Assembly (NCBI GenBank): GCA_030627145.1
Contig: DAOUSQ010000095.1
Coordinates: 1 to 5,073, forward strand
DNA length: 5,073 nucleotides
Source: Syntrophomonadaceae bacterium
Lineage (GTDB): Bacteria > Bacillota_B > Syntrophomonadia > Syntrophomonadales > Syntrophomonadaceae
Direction of reading: 5' to 3'
Shown: piece by piece, positions 1 through 5,073 of the stretch
Position numbering within the stretch: position 1 is the stretch's first letter
How the letters are laid out: the number at the start of each line of letters is the position of its first letter
Notes under the pieces: model-generated
What the model saw: only the letters and a program-made list of their open reading frames with translations
Told to the model about the DNA's origin: nothing
Database searches by the model: none
Made by a program: the position numbers and the translations under genes

Positions 1-56
1 GCAAAATCGGAGCCCAGCTGGTAACCAAAGAAACTTCAGAATTATCCCTGGTCTAA
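1..56 (+). CDS. C-terminal end of an unidentified gene (partial)
   Basis: Only the last 17 codons are present, in the frame that begins at base 3. They read KIGAQLVTKETSELSLV and end at TAA (54-56), followed directly by a second in-frame TAA (57-59). The frame is chosen because its double stop lies just upstream of a strong intrinsic terminator. The other two frames either stop earlier (TAA at 22-24) or run on through the terminator. The tail is too short to name a family. It is convergent with the minus-strand sensor gene that ends at 249, so it belongs to a separate transcription unit. Confidence 0.55.
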   Translation, partial: KIGAQLVTKETSELSLV

Positions 57-67
57 TAATAACCAGT

Positions 68-99
68 AAACGGGCAGGTTTTTCCTGTCCGTTTTTTTT
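68..99 (+). terminator. Rho-independent terminator of the upstream plus-strand gene
   Basis: The arms CGGGCAGG (71-78) and CCTGTCCG (84-91) pair over 8 bp with one G-U pair, around a five-base T loop. The stem is followed by eight T residues (92-99). AAA at 68-70 can lengthen the stem into the T run. It begins about ten bases after the tandem stop codons, the usual place for a terminator. Confidence 0.9.
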
Positions 100-174
100 A
101 GAGAATAGTGAATAGATCATGTTAATCGGTTAAGTTACGGTTACTAAATAGCTAGATTATATTGACAGCGTTTC

Positions 175-220
175 AACAAAATAGAGAAACCTTACTTATC
201 AAAGGTTCCTTTATTTTGTT
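175..220 (-). terminator. Inverted repeat, probable terminator of the PAS/GAF/HD-GYP gene
   Basis: AACAAAATAGAGAAACC (175-191) and GGTTCCTTTATTTTGTT (204-220) are complementary at 15 of 17 positions, with a 12-base loop. On either strand one of the two mismatches becomes a G-U pair. Read on the minus strand, the hairpin starts 29 bases after the stop codon at 249-251 and its 3' arm ends ATTTTGTT. The U run is short and part of the stem, so termination strength is uncertain. Nothing else is visible in the 149 gene-free bases 100-248. Confidence 0.5.
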
Positions 221-248
221 AATCAATAATGGGATCGGATCTATATGT

Positions 249-2180
249 TTATTCAAAAGTAACCTCCTTTTCTTCAAACAGTTTCAAACAAGCATCCACT
301 ACATCTGCATCATAAAGTACACCTTTATTTTTTGATATTTCTTCTAATGCTATATCCAACCCCAAAGCCGGCCTGTAAGGACGGTGAGATGCCATAGCTT
401 CTACCACATCAGCTACTGCCAGAATCTTTGCTTCTATTAATATTTCATCACCGGTTAACCCTGATGGATAACCACTGCCATCTATTCTCTCATGATGCTG
501 CAGCACAATTTCTGCAATCGGCCAGGGAAATTCAATGTCTTTTAATATTTCATAACCTTTTTCACAGTGAGTCTTTATCATTGCAAACTCCATCTCTGTC
601 AGTTTACCTGGTCTGCTTAATATCTCACTGGGAATATTTATTTTCCCTATATCATGAAGAGACCCGGCAACAGTTATTCCTTCTATCTGCTCTTTAGACA
701 AGCTCATTTTTCTAGCAATTTTGCATGCCAGGTTGGCTACCCCCTTCTGATGACCGGCTGTATAAGGGTCTCTTGTTTCTAAAGCCGCTGACAAGGAACC
801 AACTGTTTGTTTTAATATTCTCTGCATTTTATTTAAACTCTGTTCAAGCTCTCTAGCCGTTCTATCTCGTTCGTTTCGTGATCTGATTGACATTATTCCA
901 TATGACAGATCTCCAGCCATTTCTGTTAAAAGTATTACTTCTTTTTCATCAAAAACGTCTTCTTCCTGTGCGTATATGGTAAGTACACCAAATGGTCTAC
1001 CGTCATTGGATATCAGGGGAAATGCAATTACAGAAGCATAACCACGCTTAACTGCTTCTTCCCGCCAGGGGATGAACTGGGGGTCTGTCCTTGTGTTTCT
1101 ACAAATAACCGGTTGTCCTGTACGAATAGCCTTACCTACCGGGCCAAAACCTTTATCAGGATCTGTCAAAGTAATATTTAATGTTTTTATATATCCTTCT
1201 TCATACCCTGCAAAAGATTTTGCACTAACGGTATTCTCTTTATCATCTTCAAGATAACCCACCCATGCGAACCGGTAACCTCCGTCTTCTATGATTTTTT
1301 GGCATACGGAATTTAATAAATCGTCTTCATTATCAGCTTGTACTACTGCCATGTTACAAGCACTTAAGGTTCTTAATGCCCGGTTAATCCTGTGAATTTC
1401 TGTGATGTCTGAAAAAGTGGCAACTGATTTCTTTGTCCCCGGAATTACAGCAGCAGTGCAAACGACATCTTTTTTCTTTCCCTTTTTATCTATCATATTG
1501 CATTCATATTTTCCAGGGGCAGCAGTTGGGTCGATTCTTCTTAAACGTTGATATTCTTTCATTTTCTCAACATTTTCTGGGCTAATTAACTCCGTCAACT
1601 TTTTTCCTTCTAATTCTTCTTTTTCGTATCCAAATAACCTTTCACATTCTGAATTGGCCATGCTTATTGTCATGTCTTCTTCAATAATTACTGATGCATC
1701 TCCGGTATTTTCAAATAGGGTCTGGTAATAGTTTTCTGATTCTTTTAGTTCAGCCGTTCTTTCCTGAACCCGTTCTTCTAATTCATCATGAGCCTTCTGC
1801 AGGGCTTCTTCTGCTATTTTGCGATCCGTAATGTCACGCCCCACCGACTGGAACTCAATTATTTGACCAAGTTCATTAAACAGCGCTTTATCTGTCCACT
1901 GCTGCCAGCGAATTTCTCCTCTTTCTGCAATAACCGGGTGTTCATATGTCATAACAGGATTTTTCAGGTCAAAAGACTCAAGCTGTTTTTTTACCCCTTC
2001 ATGGTCTTCTTCGGGAATAAGTGTGAGGAATGGTTGTCCTATTAATTCTTTACGATTTTTACCAAAATATCTACAGTAGGCTTCATTAACAAATGTGAGA
2101 GTGGTATCAGGTTTGAAACGGCATATCAGTTCTGTCTGATCTTCAACTACAGCACGATAACGTGCCTCGCTTTTTTTCAA
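249..2180 (-). CDS. PAS-PAS-GAF-HD-GYP cyclic-di-GMP phosphodiesterase, main part of a split gene
   Basis: Predicted soluble signalling enzyme that hydrolyses cyclic-di-GMP. Residues 1-120 form a PAS/PAC domain ending GRDITDRK. Residues 121-150 look like a coiled coil. Residues 151-262 are a second PAS ending FSDITE, 275-430 a GAF domain (GGYRFAWVGY), 435-460 a short helix, and 460-640 the HD-GYP domain. The HD-GYP metal and active-site residues look intact: H477, H509-D510 with K513, H538, H562-H563, the DGSGYP loop 567-572 and D591. There is no GGDEF domain, signal peptide or membrane segment. The only local start is TTG (2178-2180) with no convincing ribosome binding site, seven bases after the stop of the upstream PAS frame. 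Upstream codons stay open to 2207 and read RTEEL, the normal lead-in to a PAS domain. It is therefore most likely the rest of one 805-residue protein that starts at 2667, shifted by one base at the A10 run. Separate reinitiation at TTG is the alternative. The function call is firm; the N-terminus is not. Confidence 0.92.
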   Translation of the reverse strand: MKKSEARYRAVVEDQTELICRFKPDTTLTFVNEAYCRYFGKNRKELIGQPFLTLIPEEDHEGVKKQLESFDLKNPVMTYEHPVIAERGEIRWQQWTDKALFNELGQIIEFQSVGRDITDRKIAEEALQKAHDELEERVQERTAELKESENYYQTLFENTGDASVIIEEDMTISMANSECERLFGYEKEELEGKKLTELISPENVEKMKEYQRLRRIDPTAAPGKYECNMIDKKGKKKDVVCTAAVIPGTKKSVATFSDITEIHRINRALRTLSACNMAVVQADNEDDLLNSVCQKIIEDGGYRFAWVGYLEDDKENTVSAKSFAGYEEGYIKTLNITLTDPDKGFGPVGKAIRTGQPVICRNTRTDPQFIPWREEAVKRGYASVIAFPLISNDGRPFGVLTIYAQEEDVFDEKEVILLTEMAGDLSYGIMSIRSRNERDRTARELEQSLNKMQRILKQTVGSLSAALETRDPYTAGHQKGVANLACKIARKMSLSKEQIEGITVAGSLHDIGKINIPSEILSRPGKLTEMEFAMIKTHCEKGYEILKDIEFPWPIAEIVLQHHERIDGSGYPSGLTGDEILIEAKILAVADVVEAMASHRPYRPALGLDIALEEISKNKGVLYDADVVDACLKLFEEKEVTFE

Positions 2181-2187
2181 TAATTCT

Positions 2188-2667
2188 TCAGTTCGTTTTT
2201 TTTTTGGTTATGTCATTAGCCATGCAAATTACATACATTATATCTCCCTGGTTATTTAATTTTGGTATTTTAGTAATGGATAGTAAACGCTTTTCTCCTT
2301 TGCCGTTTTCAACCCATTCTTCGGTTTGGATCTTTTCCTTTTTTTCAAATACATCCTTATTACCAACAATACAAACCAGCGCTTCTTCTTTACTAACCAT
2401 TTCAAATAAATGCTTATTCTCCAGGTCTTTTTTTTCTACTCCCAGGAAATCTGCATGAGCTTTATTAACGCTTCCGTATGTATATTCATCAAATAAAGTC
2501 CACACCTGAGTTTCAATATTGTCAAGTATTAAACCATGTTCTTGAAAATTTTTTATCAGGGCTTCCTGTATATGCTTGCATTGACGTTCTTCTGATTCAA
2601 ATTCAATAATTAATCTATGGGCTAAGTCCTTATCTTTATCGTAATTAGTCCTATTATAATCAGACAT
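2188..2667 (-). CDS. PAS domain protein, N-terminal part of the split HD-GYP sensor gene
   Basis: This frame codes for 159 residues. Residues 1-45 are polar and probably helical; residues 46-155 form a PAS/PAC domain with the typical VNKAHADFLG segment, the TEEWVENGKGEKRLLSITK core and a closing NDITKKK. The ATG at 2665-2667 is preceded by a strong Shine-Dalgarno site, so this is the true start of the transcription unit's first gene. After KKK the frame reads ACG AAC TGA and stops, whereas a one-base shift continues as KKK-RTEEL-LKKSEARYR, a seamless PAS-to-PAS junction. As it stands it would make a free PAS domain without an output domain. Its normal job is inferred to be the first sensory module of the phosphodiesterase encoded immediately downstream. 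Whether the break is real, programmed or an assembly error cannot be settled here. Confidence 0.8.
   Translation of the reverse strand: MSDYNRTNYDKDKDLAHRLIIEFESEERQCKHIQEALIKNFQEHGLILDNIETQVWTLFDEYTYGSVNKAHADFLGVEKKDLENKHLFEMVSKEEALVCIVGNKDVFEKKEKIQTEEWVENGKGEKRLLSITKIPKLNNQGDIMYVICMANDITKKKTN
2196..2205 (-). repeat. A10 homopolymer (T10 on plus strand) at the frameshift between the PAS frames
   Basis: Ten consecutive A residues on the coding strand lie between the codon ACC and CGAACTGAA. With ten, the upstream frame ends two codons later. With nine, the whole of 249-2667 is one open frame of 805 codons plus stop. Joining therefore needs loss of one A, gain of two, or a +1 ribosomal shift. 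A -1 shift enters the third frame and stops after NELKNY. In the downstream frame there is a TAA (2208-2210) just before the run, so the switch must happen within this tract. Such runs are prone to replication slippage, transcript slippage and sequencing error. Confidence 0.9.
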
Positions 2668-2672
2668 ATTTA

Positions 2673-2682
2673 ATCACCACCA
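2673..2682 (-). promoter_or_regulatory. Shine-Dalgarno site of the PAS gene
   Basis: On the minus strand TGGTGGTGAT matches 8 of 10 positions of the AGGAGGTGAT anti-16S consensus. It lies a normal short distance before ATG 2667. It fixes the start of the split sensor gene and contrasts with the missing site before the TTG at 2180. Confidence 0.75.
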
Positions 2683-2709
2683 ATAATTACTATGTTTATA
2701 CAATTCCTT

Positions 2710-2727
2710 GTTTTACAGCGTTTTACA
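2710..2727 (-). repeat. Tandem 8-bp direct repeats, one helical turn apart
   Basis: GTTTTACA occurs at 2710-2717 and again at 2720-2727 on the plus strand (TGTAAAAC twice on the coding strand). The starts are exactly 10 bp apart. The pair sits between the proposed -10 element and the start codon of the sensor gene, where a bound protein could block transcription. Function is inferred from position only. Confidence 0.4.
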
Positions 2728-2741
2728 TGCCCTTTATGGTA

Positions 2742-2769
2742 ATTTTAACATATTTTTTTCTGATAAGAA
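2742..2769 (-). promoter_or_regulatory. Candidate extended -10 promoter of the sensor gene
   Basis: On the minus strand TGTTAAAAT (2750-2742) fits an extended -10 element (TGn then TAAAAT, five of six bases of TATAAT). A weak -35, TTCTTA (2769-2764), lies 16 bases upstream. The start of transcription would fall near 2735, giving a leader of about 68 bases. The surrounding DNA is so AT-rich that chance matches are likely, so this is the best candidate rather than a firm site. Confidence 0.4.
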
Positions 2770-2811
2770 TATAAGACTATAGTCCTAAAAGGAAATTATT
2801 ATGTTATTTTT

Positions 2812-2841
2812 TTGACAATAGCTATGGAATATTTGTCTACT
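2812..2841 (+). promoter_or_regulatory. Candidate sigma-A promoter pointing at the plus-strand frame
   Basis: A perfect TTGACA (2812-2817) is followed after 18 bases by TCTACT (2836-2841), four of six bases of TATAAT. Transcription would start near 2848 and run into the frame at 2870. It is divergent from the sensor gene promoter proposed at 2742-2769. Confidence 0.4.
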
Positions 2842-2869
2842 CTTGCTGCCATAATTTTCCGATGATATT

Positions 2870-3367
2870 ATGGGAGCGGGTGTTCTATATTGTTATTTCA
2901 ATTTATTCAACTCTATGGGGGGTGTTCCCATCATTACCAAAATCGAAGAACTCCACGACCAGGTAATTCTCTTTAAGCCTATCTATCATAACGGTGCAAA
3001 TGCTGCCGAATTAATAGTAAATGATAATAACACTACCGGTCCCCTTATAGACCGCCGCAGCATAACCTCAACCTCTGTTAAAAAAGCCCTGGCACACTGC
3101 TATGCAGTGGACCTGTCTGCCCAGGGTCAGATGTTAAAGATAAAGCTGAAACGATATCCTCCTCTGCCGTTTTACCTGCCGGATGGTAATTCCCTGACCA
3201 GTCTGAAAGGAGTATCCCCAACACCTGTATCCTCAGCAATCGGCATCTATTCCACCTCTTTAACTACAATGCTTTCAAAACCAAATAGGTCAACCGTTTT
3301 TACACAGACTTTTCTCTTGCCATTCTTCCTGGACACAGTCAATTCAGCACGGGTAATAACCTTATAA
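2870..3367 (+). CDS. Uncharacterised plus-strand frame, possibly a truncated or decayed gene
   Basis: The frame codes for up to 165 residues. I do not recognise the product. The part from about 2924 to 3240 (residues 19-124) reads like genuine protein: it starts [19 protein letters not shown], has charged and hydrophobic residues in ordinary proportion, and includes YAVDL and LPFYLPDG segments. Bases 3061-3180 are 58 of 120 G+C, clearly richer than sampled parts of the flanking genes (near 40%). Residues 1-18 are doubtful: neither ATG 2870 nor ATG 2915 has a Shine-Dalgarno site, while a GGGGGGTG stretch (2917-2923 region) lies just before the protein-like part, which lacks a start codon. The last 121 bases are antisense to the certain end of the methyltransferase, so that tail is probably not native. 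No membrane segment or named motif is evident. It may be the remnant of a gene cut by insertion of the methyltransferase locus. A ComK-like small regulator is possible but rests only on general resemblance. Confidence 0.4.
   Translation: MGAGVLYCYFNLFNSMGGVPIITKIEELHDQVILFKPIYHNGANAAELIVNDNNTTGPLIDRRSITSTSVKKALAHCYAVDLSAQGQMLKIKLKRYPPLPFYLPDGNSLTSLKGVSPTPVSSAIGIYSTSLTTMLSKPNRSTVFTQTFLLPFFLDTVNSARVITL
3080..3126 (-). terminator. Candidate intrinsic terminator downstream of the methyltransferase
   Basis: On the minus strand CCCTGG (3126-3121) pairs with CCAGGG (3092-3087), enclosing a second perfect stem CACTGC/GCAGTG (3109-3104 with 3100-3095, loop of three). The outer stem is followed by C and then six T residues (3085-3080). 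It would end methyltransferase transcripts about 120 bases after the stop codon. The outer stem holds a large unpaired inner stretch and the site lies inside the plus-strand frame, so it could be chance. Confidence 0.4.
3172..3246 (-). CDS. 24-codon frame directly after the methyltransferase, stump or small peptide
   Basis: The ATG (3246-3244) directly abuts the methyltransferase stop codon TAG (3249-3247). Upstream, AGAGGTGG lies six bases from the ATG, an excellent ribosome binding site placed inside the last methyltransferase codons. This is the arrangement of a translationally coupled downstream gene, but the frame ends at TAA (3174-3172) after [20 protein letters not shown] and four more residues (PSGR). 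It may be the stump of a lost second gene of the operon, a real small peptide, or chance. It is antisense to the plus-strand frame 2870-3367; only one of the two is likely to be functional here. Confidence 0.25.
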   Translation of the reverse strand: MPIAEDTGVGDTPFRLVRELPSGR

Positions 3368-5073
3368 GGGTCACTATCGTTATCAATATTTTCCCGGTAA
3401 TCCTGCCAGCGGCTGATAAATATCTTTCCATCATAGTCTGGATCAACACTCCAATAGTCGATTAAAGCCAGGTTGTCTCGGGCCATTAATTCCTGTAATT
3501 CTTCTTTGTATTTATCATCCAGCGGTAATGCATCAGGGGATAATAACACATAGTTATCAAGCTCCACTACAATCCTTTGGGTTTCGTTATTTATATTGTC
3601 TACCTGGATAGGTTTTACTGTTAAATACTGCAAACTTGAAAATTTTATTTTCCGGTCTTTTAAGAGTTTTTTAAAGCTGCCTTTTGATTTTAAGCGATCT
3701 AAAAGGTCAACCGGTATTACCTGGACTTCTACATTATCGTCATTTAAATCCTTGATTATCTGCCCAATATCCATAGTAAAATTCCAACCCAGGACTACCA
3801 CTTTGTTCCATCCGCCCATGAAAGTTTCTCTATATTCCTGAGCTTTTTTCAGGGTATTTAATCCTGTTAGTTTTGACGGGGAATCAACCATAACCAGGGT
3901 TTTAGTGTTTTTTATACAACCCAAATTACGATTCGGGTTTTGTTTATACGTAAACGGAATTGCGCCATAAATCCCCAGGATCATCTGTGATAAATCACCA
4001 ATTCTTCTAAAGACCCTGTTTGAAGCAAAAGCTTCTTTCTGATAATTTTCAATACTTTGATAAAGAAAAGGTTTAACCTCCTGGTCGATTAGCCGTTTTC
4101 TCGTGATCATACAGGCTGGTTTTCCAATGTCAGCCATTATCCATCTTCTTCCCAATTTTTCAGCTGCTGCTCCAGTAGTACCTGAACCACTAAAGAAGTC
4201 TGCAACCAGGTCATTTTCGTTAGAATGACCATAAATAATTCGCTTTAACAAACCTTCCGGTTTTTGAGTTGCATATTTTAAATTTTCATAGGCTGTTGGA
4301 CTTAGAATTTTTTGTGTCTCTTTATCAGCCCACCAATCATCCAAACCTGCACCTTCATCATTAAGTTGATAATTATCTCCCTTAACGGCCGTTAAACCTC
4401 TTTGAAGAGTTCCTTCGGAATAAGGTCGGAATTGTTTATTAAAAGTCCAAATCCCACCTTTACTATACCAAAACAATACATCATGCTTCTTAGGATAATA
4501 ACTTCGAGGTGCTCCCCCGCCACCGTAACACCAAATAATTTCGTTTCTAAAATTGTCTTTCCCAAAAACGTCGTCCAACAAGAGCTTTACATAATGCCCA
4601 ACATGCCAATCTAAATGGACAAAAATACTACCCTGCTCACTCAATAGCTCTCTCATTAGAAGCAGTCGAAGATAAATCATTTCAAGATAGCTTACAGTTC
4701 CTCCTTTCCAGGTATCAGAATAGGCAAACTGTTCAATTACTGAAGGCCGTTGTTTTTTCGTTTTGTGTGGTAATGAAACATTAGTCCGGTAATCCGCTTT
4801 AGAATCAAAGGGAGGATCTATATAGATTAAATCTATTTTGCCTCTCATTGACGGCATTCCGCTTTCCTCATCCCCGGCTAATAAAGCCTGCATTACCAGT
4901 AAATTATCCCCGTATATCAGTCTATTTTGCCATTCATTATTATTAACAACCACCTGCCTGCCGTTAAAAATTCCTCCAGTATCCTTTGAAGGAATGACCA
5001 ATTCATTAGTCTGTAAATTGATTTTATTAGAACCTGACAGGCGTTCCATAATCCGTTCTACTTTCTTTTTCCC
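3247..5073 (-). CDS. Type III Mod-like site-specific DNA methyltransferase (5' end outside the window)
   Basis: Predicted adenine-N6 or cytosine-N4 DNA methyltransferase using S-adenosylmethionine. Counting from the internal ATG at 5049, the catalytic motif IV is DPPF at 78-81 and the SAM-binding motif I is DFFSGSGTT at 284-292. This order (IV before I) marks the beta class to which type III Mod subunits belong. The [18 protein letters not shown] segment (138-155) is typical of the family. Residues 165-255 between the motifs are the probable target-recognition region, and TQKPEGLL (261-268) precedes motif I. Residues 340-600 are a conserved C-terminal half ending [17 protein letters not shown], a normal end. 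The start is probably not ATG 5049: that codon has no ribosome binding site, and the frame stays open to the edge as GKKKVERI, which continues the conserved N-terminal RLSGSNKI lead-in. No restriction or helicase gene follows on this strand. It could be an orphan methyltransferase or the modification part of a defence locus extending to the right. Its recognition sequence cannot be read from the protein. Confidence 0.93.
   Translation of the reverse strand, partial: GKKKVERIMERLSGSNKINLQTNELVIPSKDTGGIFNGRQVVVNNNEWQNRLIYGDNLLVMQALLAGDEESGMPSMRGKIDLIYIDPPFDSKADYRTNVSLPHKTKKQRPSVIEQFAYSDTWKGGTVSYLEMIYLRLLLMRELLSEQGSIFVHLDWHVGHYVKLLLDDVFGKDNFRNEIIWCYGGGGAPRSYYPKKHDVLFWYSKGGIWTFNKQFRPYSEGTLQRGLTAVKGDNYQLNDEGAGLDDWWADKETQKILSPTAYENLKYATQKPEGLLKRIIYGHSNENDLVADFFSGSGTTGAAAEKLGRRWIMADIGKPACMITRKRLIDQEVKPFLYQSIENYQKEAFASNRVFRRIGDLSQMILGIYGAIPFTYKQNPNRNLGCIKNTKTLVMVDSPSKLTGLNTLKKAQEYRETFMGGWNKVVVLGWNFTMDIGQIIKDLNDDNVEVQVIPVDLLDRLKSKGSFKKLLKDRKIKFSSLQYLTVKPIQVDNINNETQRIVVELDNYVLLSPDALPLDDKYKEELQELMARDNLALIDYWSVDPDYDGKIFISRWQDYRENIDNDSDPYKVITRAELTVSRKNGKRKVCVKTVDLFGFESIVVKEVE

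Noticed and set aside
162..167. TTGACA as a plus-strand promoter -35 element
   Set aside because: No -10 element is found at 16-18 bases and no plus-strand gene follows; the sequence runs straight into the terminator-like inverted repeat.
2188..2210. Programmed -1 ribosomal frameshifting on the A run
   Set aside because: A -1 shift enters the third frame, which stops after NELKNY. Joining the frames needs +1, -2, or a transcript with nine or twelve A residues.
428..2458. Plus-strand open frames opposite the PAS/GAF/HD-GYP gene
   Set aside because: They are short, low in complexity, lack ribosome binding sites and lie antisense to well-supported protein domains.
2775..2784. Perfect palindrome GACTATAGTC as an operator
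   Set aside because: A single 10-bp palindrome in very AT-rich DNA is easily due to chance, and the arms do not extend further.
100..3246. tRNA, CRISPR array, insertion sequence or riboswitch in the intergenic parts
   Set aside because: I saw no cloverleaf, no regularly spaced repeats, no transposase or terminal inverted repeats, and no recognisable riboswitch core.
3596..4614. Plus-strand open frames opposite the methyltransferase
   Set aside because: They are antisense to conserved methyltransferase sequence and have no start signals or recognisable domains.
5047..5049. ATG as the start of the methyltransferase
   Set aside because: It has no ribosome binding site, and the frame stays open to the window edge with residues that look like a normal N-terminal lead-in. 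The real start is probably beyond 5073.

Overview
The window comes from a low-GC bacterium, most likely a member of the Firmicutes/Clostridia. The evidence is AT-rich codon use, a strong GGTGGTGAT-type Shine-Dalgarno site, U-tract terminators and a PAS/GAF/HD-GYP protein of a kind common in anaerobic Firmicutes. The genus cannot be told from this sequence. Almost everything is coded on the minus strand and is read right to left.

Layout. Positions 1-56 hold the last 17 codons of an unidentified plus-strand gene, closed by TAATAA and a clear intrinsic terminator (68-99). A gene-free stretch (100-248) carries a 17-bp imperfect inverted repeat (175-220), the likely terminator of the minus-strand gene that ends at 249. 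Positions 249-2667 encode a cytoplasmic sensor protein (PAS, PAS, PAS, GAF, HD-GYP phosphodiesterase), split into two reading frames by a run of ten A residues (2196-2205). Removing one A gives a single 805-residue protein. Positions 2668-2869 are a very AT-rich regulatory gap with candidate promoters on both strands and a helically phased 8-bp direct repeat. Positions 2870-3367 hold a plus-strand frame that reads like protein, is richer in GC than its neighbours, has no good start site, and runs antisense into the end of the next gene. Positions 3247 to the right edge hold a beta-class, type III Mod-like DNA methyltransferase whose N-terminus is cut off by the window. Its stop codon is followed at once by an ATG with an excellent ribosome binding site, but the frame it opens is only 24 codons long.

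How the parts relate. The phosphodiesterase would lower cyclic-di-GMP in response to signals sensed by its PAS and GAF domains. The homopolymer inside the first PAS-PAS linker is an obvious place for length variation or transcript slippage, which would couple or uncouple the first PAS domain. The methyltransferase looks like one half of a restriction-modification or defence locus; no restriction or helicase gene follows it here. The stretch between the methyltransferase and the sensor gene looks like a join between two genomic neighbourhoods, with a truncated or decayed gene on each strand. The two points most worth following up are the A10 frameshift and this junction.
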